Assembly: GCA_023159155.1 (NCBI GenBank)
Contig: JAJNNX010000041.1
Location: 248,001-312,000 of the forward strand
Length of the DNA stretch: 64,000 nucleotides
Reading direction: 5' to 3'
Source: Ustulina deusta
Taxonomy: Eukaryota; Ascomycota; Sordariomycetes; Xylariales; Xylariaceae
The translations under genes were made by a program, and so were the position numbers. The notes under the pieces are model-generated. The model worked only from the letters and a program-made list of their open reading frames with translations, had not been told where the DNA came from and searched no databases. Below, piece after piece: positions 21,867 through 33,600 of the stretch. Position 1 is the first letter of the stretch. Each line of letters opens with the position of its first letter.

Positions 21867-22967
21867 ATGACTCAGACTTCTTGGGCCCAAGATGCCACCA
21901 ACCGCTTTTTTTGCGGCCGCAAATCACCATCGCAGATGCAATGTGACAAAATTGCGCAGTCCATTTCTGGCGCGTCCAAGGTTAGCCCGGTAGACAGCCC
22001 AGGCTCAATGAGCTACACCGTCGTCTGCAATGGGTGCCCTGGGCCACAACAAGATCTCATTGTATCCTTTAGAGAACCGGGGGCCATGATCGACGAGGGG
22101 ATGGTGAGATTGGCCAAAGAGACCCACGGCGACCTCGTGCCGCAGTCGACATGTCACGGGTACGTGAACGGAGCCGATCCGTCGCTATCCATCTACTCCA
22201 TGCCCTATCTGCGAGGCTCATCCTGCATTGAAGTCCTAGCTTTTCAGGTTGAAATGGATCACGACGAAGAAGCTAAGCATGAAGTCTTTGTCAAGCACCT
22301 GGCTCGGTAAACCTCGTTCGAAGCCGAGAATTATTCAGAGGCTATCAAACATCTTTTAAGGTATTTTGCACGATGCTGGGCCAACCCGCAGCCGGTCGAC
22401 GGCCAAACCCAATCAAGGCAGCAAGAGGGGATCCGTACAAGACTCGCTCGGCTTGCGGAGAAATTACCGTCGTCTATCCTGCCGAACTCGGTATTACTGT
22501 CCAAGCTTATCGAGAACATTCCCTTGCTTTTCGATCAAAATTACCCACAAGTTCTCACGCATGGCGATTTTTCAGTAACGAACATTCTGGTCGACAAGAA
22601 TGAGTTCGAGATCACAGGCATCGTCGATTGGTCTTTAGCAACGGTTATGCCCTTCGGGATGGATTTGGACATCCTCTTCCTAACCACAGGGTTTATGACC
22701 CGCGACGGCTGGCATGACTATGCATGTAAGCTGCTGTTGCAAGGCATTTTCTGGGAGGAGTTTTGGGTTGTCTCTAGGATCGAAGGGGAGGAAAATCGGG
22801 GTAGAACACAGGGCCTGGCCGAAGCGGCATGCAAGATTGGCGCAATTCTCCGATTAGCATTCCGGCGTAACGCGGACGGGTCACCGTCTGAAGAGGTTTT
22901 GGTGTCCGAAAGCAGAATAAACCAGCTGAGGGCGTGGTTTGGCGAACAGACAGCAAAAGTTGCCTGA
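21867..22967 (+). CDS. APH-fold phosphotransferase-like protein
   Basis: A predicted 348-aa member of the fungal aminoglycoside-phosphotransferase family. Exon 1 is 21867-22306 and exon 2 is 22361-22967. The 54-nt intron (GTAAAC..TTTTAAG) removes an in-frame TAA and joins HLAR to YFARCW. Features are DLIVSFREPG in the N-lobe, THGDLVPQ, YSMPYLRGSSCIEVL, the catalytic loop THGDFSVTNILV (His at about residue 214, with the expected Asp and Asn), the metal-binding VDWSLA, and a helical C-terminus. The catalytic residues look intact, unlike the gene at 18012-19455. The substrate is unknown. If the intron is not spliced, the product would stop after residue 147. Its upstream region carries the duplicated segment B. 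Confidence 0.78.
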
Positions 22968-24111
22968 GGCAGGACAGGCATCAGAACTCATGACCCTAGA
23001 TGAGGTTGGGGCAAGGCTAGGTCGACGTGACAAGGGTAGGTAGCTCTTGTCGTCTTCGTCACTATCGCTCTCAGGACTAAAACTACATTGCGGTAGAGTA
23101 TATAGAGAGACCGTGTTCGAATCGATAACTATTTTAAACCCTTATATTGCTAAGCTTCAAAGAATGACCGGCCGTCGAAGAAGTCGCATCGTCTATCATT
23201 GTCAAAAAAGGGGTCGGTCATGATCTAAAGCGAGACTTAGCAAGTGGCAGACCTCGAGGTATAGCCAGAGTTTTTATAGCTGCGATATTTAAGCGGATGT
23301 CTTAGCGACTGTATGCTCGTTTCCTACTGTTTTATGTCAACATTCTGGCTTCAAGGAGTTCGTGCCCCGAGTTTGCGAAACGGCGGCTTTGCGCTTGGTC
23401 CACTAAGCAAAGCCCCTACTTAGCCACTCCTGCCACTTTGACAGGCATTGTATTCTCAGCAGAATGATTCTCATTACACTTATTAAACTTAAATTGTAAA
23501 CATCTTGTATCTTAAATCTTGAATGAAATGAAGTAGTTAAGTCCTTTGTTGATACATGAGAAGTCCGTTCTGAATGAAACGGTCGCCTTTGATTTTTGCG
23601 GTATTAGGTATTTACGGTAATAGTACGTTATTGAAAGTTATGAGATTTTGTGCATCTGGGCTTGTGCGAAAGTGGTGTCTTGCTTAGACCTGGCCCAGCT
23701 AAAAGCGGCATCGCTCAGGTGGAATTCCCAATTTGATTCAGGATGGTAAAACCTACTTGCGACTGTAGCTCTGCTGCCAGCCTTTACCCATACTTTACTT
23801 ATTGAATGGAATAGATAGGGACTTTGTATCGCCAAGCACTTTCACTAAGTAGCATTGGGTGCGGGGCGGAAATTCCATATGCACCTGTCATACCTACTAC
23901 CTACGCATGATACAATGATCAGTACCCGAGGTTCCATTCAAGGTCATGAATGCAATTTACCCATCTGTCTAGAACTTTTCGGGCGTGTGTGTGTAATGGC
24001 CTGCGTACTTTGGCGACGTTGATTAGATTTGTTCAATCAGACGCCTCGGAGCCAATCTACACTACATATAGGTAATTCTACATGACGGTACTATACACAT
24101 GGTTTGTTTGT
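22968..24111. other. intergenic region, no gene seen
   Basis: About 1.1 kb of AT-rich sequence with only short frames, between the 3' ends of two convergent genes. Confidence 0.4.
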
Positions 24112-25348
24112 TTATCGATTTACTCGCCTCATAGGCTGCTGGTGTCTCCTCGGCGGAGGCGCTGACAATGATCGGCCCAGGCGGGCGTGGGCCATTTCAG
24201 GGATCTCGTTGGACTTGGGAGCGTTGAAGAACGCATGAACCTTTTCTGCACCGTTGACTAACATGCCCTCTATTTCCTTCTCCTGGTCGAGTAGCAGGGT
24301 TTTCTCCCTTGTGTCCTCGAGGAACTGCCGTCGTTCCTCCGTCATCCGCCACTCCTTGGGGAACTTGAGCTTTGTTTTGAAAGTGTGGTGCCTTGTGTCG
24401 AGAGGGACGTCTTCGAACATATCCGTAGGGTCCTGAAGTCGTTCGGTCAGTCATTTGAATTGGAGATCAGGATGGCGATGTATATACCTTTGCCTGCGCA
24501 ACTAGTTTGTTGACGAGATCACCAAGATATCTCTTGTTCTGTGCCGGATGTTCGAACTGCTCGCAACTCATCTTGGCGATATCGGTCTCGGGATTCCACC
24601 GCGGGCCCAACAACTTTCTGAGCTTTTGTTGCTGCGCTTCATCTAGAGGCATGTCTTTCGGAGAGAACTCGACTACAACCTTCTTCTCCGCAGGATGAAA
24701 CTCTCCCATATAGCTGGTGTATCGGAAGCGCAAAGGCTCTTGCGCCGTAGGTGGTTCGAAAGGAGTCGCCAACTCTGTAAGCATTGTGAGTAACTAAGAG
24801 ACAGCCTCGTCGCAAGTAAGGCCCTTACTGGAGAGAAGGGGCATCTGCCAGGCAGCGATACGGGCATACTCCCTGTATTCGCGAAACTCTTCAAATTTGG
24901 CATGAGCCATGGCCAGAATATCATCTTCGTCAAACTTGTCGATATCCACCTCTTCTTCAATAAGTTCGTAATCAGCTTCATCCTCACCCCAGAACTGTCT
25001 GCTCTTCACCACCTTCGGAGGCCGCAATCCCTCGGTGATAAGTGTATTGAGGTCGCCAAAGGTACGATCCTGGAGTTTCCTGGCACTGTCGTAATCGGGA
25101 TCTTTACGCATTTGTTCAAGGGCGTGTTTCAGTACGGCAGGGTCGATCTCGCCCTCTTCGTCTATTTCATCTATTTCGTCTTCCAGCTGGTCTGCATCGT
25201 CCTTCCGGGCTGCTGGTTGACGCGGGAAAGGAGTCGAAGAAAAGGTGCGAATCGTTAGGTATTGCCGCGGCGCGACGGTGGCCGGGGTAGCCGCTCGCCT
25301 GCTTGCCGCGCGCAGACACAGCCGCATCGATTTCACTGCAGAAGCCAT
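24112..25348 (-). CDS. RSM24: mitochondrial small-subunit ribosomal protein Rsm24 (mS35)
   Basis: A structural protein of the mitochondrial ribosome small subunit, 375 aa. The exons are 25348-24829, 24774-24488 and 24432-24112. The N-terminus (MASAVKSMRLCLRAASRRAATP, then RTFSSTPFPRQ) is a typical mitochondrial transit peptide. It is followed by an acidic Asp/Glu-rich segment and ILAMAHAKFEEFREYREYARIAAWQMPLLSK. The Rsm24/MRPS35 core contains PLRFRYTSYMGEFHPAEKKVVVEF, LLGPRWNPETDIAKMSCEQFEHPAQNKRYLGDLVNKLV and the downstream TFKTKLKFPKEWRMTEERRQ. A longer upstream frame (to 25507) was rejected because the transit peptide begins at 25348. Confidence 0.93.
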
Positions 25349-25819
25349 GGCTCCGTCGATGGTGGCTGCGCGCAATCGTACAGACGATAAAGTAAGCCTC
25401 GATTCGATACCGTTGCAAGCACAACTTCGAATGCGAGCGCAGACAAAATTTAGTGGAGATGCGAAAGAAGAGCAAGTCACATTTAATTGGCTGAGTGAGT
25501 CATCCAATCAGAAAACGCCCTAATGCCTGGCGTGAATTACTGGCATTACTGCCCTGGCTTACAGTCCAAGTGGCTTGTGGCGCGAGCTCGAGGTTGTTAG
25601 TGATGTTTCACAACACATTGATGAATTTGACTGGAGGTTGTGATGGTTTCACTCGACTCTGTTTATTCAACTCCATGATCTATAACGAACTAAAGCATTT
25701 GGGGTTCTCGGAACGAGCTGAGGCATTGTCGGGAAAATCGAGTAAATGACATAAACGGCGCAGCCTACGTTGGCTATTCTCCCTCTTAGAACCTCACTCA
25801 ACAGCTCCAATCGCACATC
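25349..25819. other. shared divergent promoter region
   Basis: About 470 bp between RSM24 (-) and ALG13 (+), likely a bidirectional promoter. A TTGGCTGAGTGAGTCATCCAATCA stretch at 25488-25509 holds a TGAGTCA AP-1/bZIP-like site and a CCAAT pair. Confidence 0.4.
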
Positions 25820-26552
25820 ATGTCGGGAGCCAACTTGGACAATGGGCCTGACAAGCTCACTCGAACTGCGTTTGTGACTATCGGAGCCACGGCCGGTTTT
25901 CGAAGTCTCCTTCAAGAGGTTGTATCACCAAAGTTCCTTGCGACACTCGAGTCCCTGAACTTCACGGACCTCGTCGTCCAATGCGGTCCTGATCTAGAGT
26001 ATTTCGAGACCATAAGGCCAAACCATAGCCACAAATCCCATGGCGTGAATATTACAGCCTTCTCATACGCGCCTGATCTCAACAAGTACTTCACACTAGC
26101 TTCCCGTGGCGACGATGGTAATAATAAAGGTAAACGAGACTGCGGAGTTATTATCTCGCATGCAGGTTTGTTCCAATCTCCCACGACTATCGACACTGAG
26201 GTAGCTCACTCTCTACGCCTAGGATCTGGCAGTATCATCGGGGCTCTCGAATTCGACTCAAAGCTGGTCGCAGTTCCAAACCCAGAGCTTATGGACAATC
26301 ACCAGCTCGAAATTGCGGAAGAGATGGAATCTCAAGGCTTTCTTATACACGGCACGCTTGGGTACGGCATCTTTGTACTTCCCTATTTTCATCCCCCCCA
26401 AGGTATTAACAGGCGTGCCATTTAGGTCAGTTGCAGAGGCTGTTGAGAAGATCGATACAATCGCGCTGCGAAAATGGCCACCTGGGCCATCTCCTGGTTC
26501 TGCTTATCAGGAGGGAGGGCTCTGGGAAGCCATCAACGAGCTGATGCCGTAG
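25820..26552 (+). CDS. ALG13: UDP-GlcNAc transferase catalytic subunit ALG13
   Basis: The cytosolic subunit that, with membrane-bound Alg14, adds the second GlcNAc to the dolichol-linked oligosaccharide at the ER (family knowledge). It is 203 aa. The exons are 25820-26165, 26223-26361 and 26426-26552. The glycosyltransferase-28 C-terminal fold is evident from AFVTIGATAGFRSLL at the start, FTDLVVQCG, the hallmark VIISHAGSGSIIGAL spanning the first intron, LVAVPNPELMDNHQLEIAEEM and the final helix WEAINELMP. An intron splits the SHAG/SGS motif. It is divergent from RSM24. The length is typical for fungal Alg13. Confidence 0.95.
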
Positions 26553-27629
26553 TCCTCCTAAATGTCTAAGCTCATGTCGTCGTGAGCTGAAACCACAACC
26601 TGAAGACGCAAGTCTTCTGCGGGAATTGAATTGGAGTATCGGGCTTCCGGTTTCCGAAATCATGCTTCTAAATTGATTCGATTTGGTGGCGTTCCGGCGT
26701 TGAGGTGGGGAGATACCCAGAGACAACCAACTGATGTTTTTTTTAACCTACCCTAAAAACGGCAAAGGGGGTTTGACATCTCCGGAATCTATCTAGATAG
26801 ATAGTCCAGCTCTCAGCGCAAACAATGGTATTCATACGCCATCATCCGTACTCAATATTCCACCAAGCCATAATCACATGAAACCGAAGGGTTCCCGTGT
26901 TAGGTAATGCCGGCGCCTCCCGGACTTCCTGTGCTCAAATGGAATCCGAGCACTACTCATGTTTGTTCTGGGATGATGAAACACTCAAATTGTCATTCGA
27001 AATGAGGTAATTAGGGGGGGCAGCCGTTTCTCAGAAGGTTAAATACATTACCTAACATCTATGCAGCACCATCATCATCGTCAGGTGCTTTATTAGTCGC
27101 GCTACCTCCCTACCTAATCTCCGACTGGCGGTCACCCCACAGTTTTCCCATCTTTTACCTAGTTTCCTCCCAGAGGCTTTGAGCAAGACCAAAACTGACA
27201 CCGACAGGTCTCCGGTGGAGATAGAGGGGGATCATGTAGTACCCCAGAGTTGGAGGCAGTGTAGATAGGCAGTCTATGTAGTCATTGTTTATGCGACGGG
27301 GGGCTAATCCATCCTTCGCTCCATGCGACGCGGGCAGACCGCACTCGGGACAGTGAGTGCCGTGTGGGCCTAACTCCAAGACCTCAGGTTGCTATTTATA
27401 CATTTTCGTCCCCAATATCGCCTCCCGCCGCTTTTCTCTCGATATGCGAATATAGAGCTTTTCCCCGTTCGTTCATTGCGATTGCGCCCGAGATCATCAT
27501 CCTTTCCGCTTCCATCCCGTCCGTCGCACGCATTACAGCGCCGCAGTCGGTCCGGTCGAACTTATCGGGGTGACTGTCTACTCACGCGCTCCAATCCGGA
27601 CGGAATCCTTGACCAGCCCGCCGGCAGTG
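26553..27629. other. intergenic region, no gene seen
   Basis: About 1.1 kb between two genes on the same strand, with no recognisable gene. The part after 27390 is pyrimidine-rich and probably the 5' leader of the F-box-like gene. Confidence 0.4.
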
Positions 27630-29212
27630 ATGGCGATCTTTGTGGACCTGGACGAAGAGTGCGAGCCACCCCAGACCCAAGCAGCGAAACATGGCGAATG
27701 GGATGGCGAGAGGACCAAGCTGCAATTGCAGCAGGAGCTCCTCGCCGTCGTGAACACCGATGCATACCCTCGGGACAGCTTCGTCGTCAATGGCGGCGAC
27801 CAGGCGCCGGCTGCCGATAAGGACATGCGCGAGAATCCGAACAGGAATCGAATGACGGAGGCCCTCGGGTGTTATCCGTACGTAAAGTGCTAAGCCTCCA
27901 CTCGACGTGTGTCCAGACCCCATTTCATTTCGGCGCCGGGGTTTGACGACCCATGCGCAACCTGTTTGTTGCCTTTGATATTGTTGTATACATACATACA
28001 TATATAAGCACCCTTCCCTTCTGCAAGAGTCGGGCTAGCGAAGTGCATATATATATATATATATATATGTATATGTATAGTTATACAGAAAGAAATTACT
28101 AACAGAGGTTTTAAAAAATGGCAGCATCGTCATAGCGATCGTGTCGTGGCTCGACCTGAACACCCTCGACAACCTCTCGAGAACATGTCGCCAGATCCGC
28201 GAGAACCTGCTGCAGTATCGCGGGCCCCTGGTCACGCACACCATGCACTGCTACAAGGAGCAGCCCCCGCTCGAGCCCGAGGACAACGAGATGAACTGGT
28301 ATTACATGACCATAAACGAGAACTACAGGCGCAAGGGGAGCTGTGCCCGGGACATGGTCTCCGAGTGTCGGCGGTGCGCGAGGCCCGTCTGTCGTGTAAG
28401 TGACTTTACTTAGTTAGTTACTTACTTGCTTCTCCATCGATTGTTCGGAATAAAGTCTAGCACGAAGGGAGCTTCAAGGGGCGGACGCGGGGGAACAAGC
28501 ACAAAAAAAAAAGGGGGCTTTTTTTTCTTCCGGCCCTTTTCTTCTTCTTTTTTTCTTAAATACATTCGAAACTGACCTTCTAATCCGCAAACAAAGAATT
28601 GCATCATCCGACCTCCGGGCTTATCGACCTTCCGCGACAGACACCGGCGGCTCTGCATCCCGTGCACGAAGGCGCCCCTCGCGGCGCTCGCCAACCCGCC
28701 CTTGCTCCCGTGGACCTCGATGGACGCGGACGAGATGCGGCGGGCGATGTGCACGTGCCAGAGCGACTGCGTCTGGCTCTGTCACCCCTGCGGACGGAAC
28801 ATACTCGGCGCAGACCAAGACTACAGATCGTACGTACCGTATTTTATTGCATTGTGTTATATTGTTTTGGCCTTACCTTACCTTACCTTACCTTACCTTA
28901 CCATCCTTCATCCTTCATCATCGTCATCCTTACAACCCCCCTCCCCCTCCCCCCTTCGCAGAAGAGCTAACAGAAACAAACAGCATCTGGCGCTGGCGCA
29001 ACCAGTACGGCGAGGTGCTGGGCGGCACGGGCATAGGCGAAGGCGACAGGGGCGTGATCTGCGGGCGCGAGGCCGCCTGTCTAGGGGCCAGGGAGGTGGC
29101 CGAGGAGACGGACTGCGACGCCGCCGACGCGCGGGAGCAGGTCTCGTTCGGCCACTCGTCGCCCGCGTCTACGCCGTCGCCCCCGTCCTCGTTCACCACG
29201 GGCTCGCCCCTG

Positions 29213-29245
<33 letters not shown>

Positions 29246-29566
29246 GGTAATAGTAGTGGCGGCGGCGGTCACCGCACGCCTAGTCCCCCGCACTCGCATT
29301 CTGTCGGCCTGGTGGCGGTGTCCGGCTCCGGCTCCGGGCTGCGGCCCGGTTATGCGCGCCATGAGATCGAGGGGATCGGCGGCGTGGTGAAGACGAAACT
29401 TGTCCGTATGATGCGCGTCGGCGCCTGCGTGCCCGAGTGGGAGGACGAGAGGAACGGGGGCCGGATCCTTGAGCGGGAGGTCTCTGGTGGTAAGCGCAGT
29501 TGGTGTGGGTGGTGCTGGAGAGTCATACCAGGGGCGAAGGACAAACCTAAGAACGGACGGGTGTAA
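27630..29566 (+). CDS. F-box-like Cys-rich protein
   Basis: A predicted 444-aa protein in four exons: 27630-27877, 28125-28395, 28597-28829 and 28984-29566; all phases agree. The segment CYPIVIAIVSWLDLNTLDNLSRTCRQIRENLLQY resembles an F-box, suggesting an SCF ubiquitin-ligase adaptor. It is followed by paired Cys motifs able to bind zinc: CRRCARPVC, CIIRPP, LCIPC, MCTCQSDCVWLCHPCG. Later parts include a poly-Ser run coded by AGC repeats, Gly/Ser-rich linkers, and a final SWCGWCWRVIPGAKD motif. I recognise the general type of fungal F-box protein but not a named orthologue. Introns 1 and 3 contain microsatellites. The start at 27630 is the first ATG in frame. Confidence 0.8.
28047..28068 (+). 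repeat. (AT)n microsatellite inside an intron
   Basis: About eleven AT units in the 247-nt first intron of the F-box-like gene, next to shorter TACA repeats. Confidence 0.9.
28871..28902 (+). repeat. (CTTAC)n pentanucleotide repeat inside an intron
   Basis: Six units of CCTTA lie in the third intron of the F-box-like gene, followed by CATCCTT repeats and a C-rich tract before the acceptor. Confidence 0.9.
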
Positions 29567-30049
29567 TAGGTACGGCGGATTCAGTTCAGGCATTTCCGCA
29601 TGGGTTAGGTATGAGGTATAGGTTATGATCCTGGCGTTTGTTTTCATACGGTCATGGGAAGGGATATTGGGGCGAACAAGCATTTAAGGGGTTCTTGAGT
29701 TTTGGGTCTTTATACAAACAAATTAAGTACAATCACTAGCACGTGGCCGAGTGTCGAGTTGTGATGTGACAAGTTGACGTATATGTTTGATATACAATGG
29801 ATGGGAGATAGGATTTGTCTCCAGGTAAAATCCGAGGCCCTCCCCTCTCGCACCGCCTAGAGCCGTGTATTCTATGCACTGAACTCGGTCCCAACGCCCG
29901 GAGCTTCTTACGGGGTGTACGCATCGATTCTTCCCGCGCTCTACCTCTCCAAATTGCACAGCTGATCTTTTCTCTGCGGTCCGGGTTCCCAAGAAACAGA
30001 AGAATCGCACCGTGTGGCCCTCGACTTACGTATGTAATTTCGTATATTA
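29567..30049. other. convergent 3' region
   Basis: About 480 bp between the F-box-like gene (+) and MRPL20 (-), probably the two 3' untranslated regions. Confidence 0.4.
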
Positions 30050-30682
30050 TTATAAGGCGCCCCGAAGCAGCAGGGTCATCCGCTTCCTCCTCTCGTCTCG
30101 GGCTTTTGTCCTGGTAATGCCCCACCGGGCCTTGATGGCCTCGAGGCGCTGGCGCTCCTTGTCCTTGTGCTCGGGGCTGGCCTTGCAGCACATCATGACA
30201 AAGACTGGCGAGCACTTGAATTTATCGGCAAGCTTGAGTACGCTCCATGTCATCGGATCACCGGCGCGCAACTGCCGCATCTCCTCGACTTGCTCCCGCG
30301 TCACGTTATACTTCTTCTCCCGGCCCTCGGACTTTCGTGCTGTCGGCGGCAGCTGAGCAGTGTGGCGGTCTACCGGAGAGCGAATGAGTTGGATCAGGTT
30401 CGCCTGGCGCCGGGGATCGGACTTGGGCAGGAATTTGAAGGGCGTGTGGTAGACGGACGGCACGGCGGGCGGCGGGTTGTAGATGATGTGATTTTGCCCC
30501 GACAGCGGCGTGAGGAAGTCTGGGTGTGGTGGGATCTTGAGCCTCTTCTTTGTCCGCGAGGTTGTCGATTGGTGCCGTCGGCTTGCTATCGATCTGAATA
30601 CTGGCGAGCGCGTGACCGAGGCCGAGGTCGCGTGGGAGAGCGAGAGGTTGCGCAGAGACCTCAGGGCCTGCCGTGTCTCCAT
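30050..30682 (-). CDS. MRPL20: mitochondrial large-subunit ribosomal protein MRPL20 (mL58)
   Basis: A fungus-specific protein of the mitochondrial ribosome large subunit, 210 aa in a single exon. The N-terminus METRQALRSLRNLSLSHATSASVTRSPVFRSIASRRHQST is a mitochondrial targeting sequence. It continues with TKKRLKIPPHPDFLTP, HIIYNPPPAVPSVYHTPFKFLPKSDPRR, YNVTREQVEEMRQLR, DPMTWSVLKLADKFKCSPVFVMMC and a basic C-terminus (RARDERRKRM-like). These are the landmarks of the MRPL20 family. The start is the first ATG and gives a good transit peptide. Confidence 0.93.
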   Translation of the reverse strand: METRQALRSLRNLSLSHATSASVTRSPVFRSIASRRHQSTTSRTKKRLKIPPHPDFLTPLSGQNHIIYNPPPAVPSVYHTPFKFLPKSDPRRQANLIQLIRSPVDRHTAQLPPTARKSEGREKKYNVTREQVEEMRQLRAGDPMTWSVLKLADKFKCSPVFVMMCCKASPEHKDKERQRLEAIKARWGITRTKARDERRKRMTLLLRGAL

Positions 30683-33600
30683 GGTGGCTGGCTGGTTGGG
30701 TGGAGACCACGGATCTGGGAGACGGCAGGGAGACGGGAGACGAGAAGAGGCGTGGGAGGCTTGGAGGTAGGTAGTTTAGATGGTGTTGGTTGCGATCTTC
30801 TCTTCTCTTCCGTCTCCTGTGGCTCGTGAATTGGATGCCGCTTTCAATGCAGCCGCTTCAGTGGCAAATTTCGACGGAGCCTTCACGGGCCGACAGGAAA
30901 TCACGTGGGGCATGTATGGTGGTTCCACTTGCCGCCAAGCCCCTACTGGTGTTAGCGCCATTCTCTTATCGATTAAGTATAGGTACAGCTAGCTCTTCAT
31001 TGGGTATGATGCGAGTGTGCTTTGCATTCACCCTCATTGCCTTATTGCCTCATCCCTGCTTGTTTTATTTCCGTCTGAATGCAGCATGTGGGCTATAACG
31101 AGCATGTAGGTCCTAGGGCTATATACTTAGTAGTAGGCTGAATACCTACTGCTCAGGACTAGATACTACCCAGGTGATTTGCGGTAAAAATCGGAGGCCA
31201 AATCCCATCTTTAATCCAAGCTGGGCATAATCGACTTGGTACATCACTTGAATGCGACGGCGCAACATACTTAGTAAGTACCTACACACTGTCGCATCAA
31301 TCTCGAGACAGTGTAAGCATATCTGTGCCTAATATAGGTATACCTAGCTAACTTGGAAGTTAATCTTGCCCAAACGGGAAACTCAGCACCCCTCGTGTGA
31401 CGTACCTCACCTACCAACTGGATTGGAGACGGGGACGTCGACTGGGACAATCCGTGGTTTCATGTGGCATCCCACTGGTTGACGAGTCAAGCTGACTGGT
31501 TCCGTGGTAGGAGCCCTTCGGTTCCCAAATCGCACGCTTCGATCTAGTGCAGTGTAGGTATTATTCTCGTCCATGCAGGACTGATTGACTGACGGTTTCA
31601 GTCCCTCGTCAGGTACGTGAGACAGGCATAAACGTGCGCCATTGGGATGTCGTATGCTATGCTATGCCATCAAACAACCCCGAGTCTTTGCCTGTCGGGG
31701 GGTTTTGTACAGTCAGCACGGCGCAACTCCGTGTATCGTACTACCATCACACAGAAACCATGACTCGTTATTCTTTTCATGCTATATAAGTGCTACTTAG
31801 CTACTTAGATTGTCTCCCTGTCTGGCTTTGCATACGTTGTTAGGTCGGCTGTACCTGTATCATATCTATTTTCAGCACGATAATACGACGATACGATAGT
31901 GCCGAGTATATAATATCTAACCTATCCCAGCCTATTGGACTCTCGCTATTTGATAGGTACCAAGGCTAGATATTCTGTGATTTGCAACGGTTTTTATGCG
32001 GTACGGCCGGCTAAGATCGTCCTAGGAATCGTCCATAATCGTATCTCCCGCTGGACTGTCCCGAATACCTCGCATTCTTTCGATGGAACTGCCAACTTAC
32101 ATGCCCGAATAGGCAAGCTTTGTCGATCGCGACAGGAACCAAGTGACCCTCGGACCCCGTCTCTCTGCTCTCAAAAATCAAGGCAGCGGTCGGAGAGATA
32201 CATAACTGTAGATAGCCAGAGGTATTTTCATGACATTATTTCCTGTTTTGTTCAGCCCGCCATGCTCATGATTGGGGGCGTTGTTTTCGGGTCACAATGT
32301 TGGGCAGAATCCCGTGACAATTTAAGACCTACGCATATACACTAGACAGACTTATGCTCTACCATCGCTACCTAGTCCTTTCATACCTAGTAGTATATAT
32401 CCATATATATATACCTATATCTATTCATACTACCAATCTACATGTAACCTGCATTTCATTCCCCTGATTCCTTCGACATCCTATTTGGCAATTCCCATTT
32501 CTTCTGCCTACGGACTACCCCGTATGTTGTTGAATCAACTGTCATCTTGTCCATCATTCCGCTATCTAGCCACAGCTAAACCAATCAGCGAGCGTACGCC
32601 ACCGTCGGCTGACCAGCCGGGATTTCGCTGCCTACTCTCGCAGCCCGCGAATGCCTATTTAAATTCATTAGATTAGGTATAGCGTGCGGCCTGGACTTGA
32701 AGGCGCAACAAGGTTTGTGGGCTGATGACCGCATGCCCAAATGCCGTGATGTCCCTCTGACAATACAGCAGGAAAAGAGGTCAGTTGGTTGAACAAAAAG
32801 ATTGCATTAGCAGCACCGCATTACGTTACAGCTCCGACGCCAGATTTGCATTTCCCACGCGCATTTGAAATCTGAGACCGCCCCTCCGTTCCGACTTTAT
32901 AGTAAGAGGTTTCCTTGACCACCTGGTCTGACAACGATAAGACGCACACCCGATCTCGACCGCGGGCTTATTTATTTATTTATATTATAGTGTAGTGCAT
33001 GCGACCTGTATATATATCTAAGACATTGACATTCTCGAACGACTGCAGTGGCCCCTCACTATATCAATCAACTCAATCCAGCCTTTTGCGGACCTACGCA
33101 CGTCACCAGGTGCGATCGATTCCACTATCGTTCGCTATCATTCTCGGCGACGGAAGATCCAGACCAGCCGCTAATATACAGTACCGACCTATAGTATCGA
33201 CCGCTTTCCCCCTCTTCGCAACCAACTTACCTGCCTCCACTGAGGCGCCTGCGTCAGCACAGCAGAAGTATAATCTCGACGGCCGCCTCCCGGGTTGCAC
33301 CCTGCATTCGACTTGCATCAAAGCGCTCGTGCTTGCAGGCTGCATCGGATTAAATTCTGCCTGCACCACATATCGACCTACCCAGGTACCTGCCTCTAGA
33401 AGAGGCGGAAGGGGCATTACCTACTCTTATAAGGAGTAGTGTACTGACTGTATCCGGCATCCGGTAGCTGGTATCCTGTGTCCTGTATCGTGCACGCACC
33501 TTAGACCGAAGTGGTTTTACGAGCGACGACATAGCCGATAGGTAGCGATAGGCGGGCGCAACATTATCTACTATCCTACGCAGGCACGGTTTGGTAGTTT

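Noticed and set aside
32999..33439. 146-codon plus-strand frame
   Set aside because: Composition and lack of motifs suggest chance in the long gene-free region.
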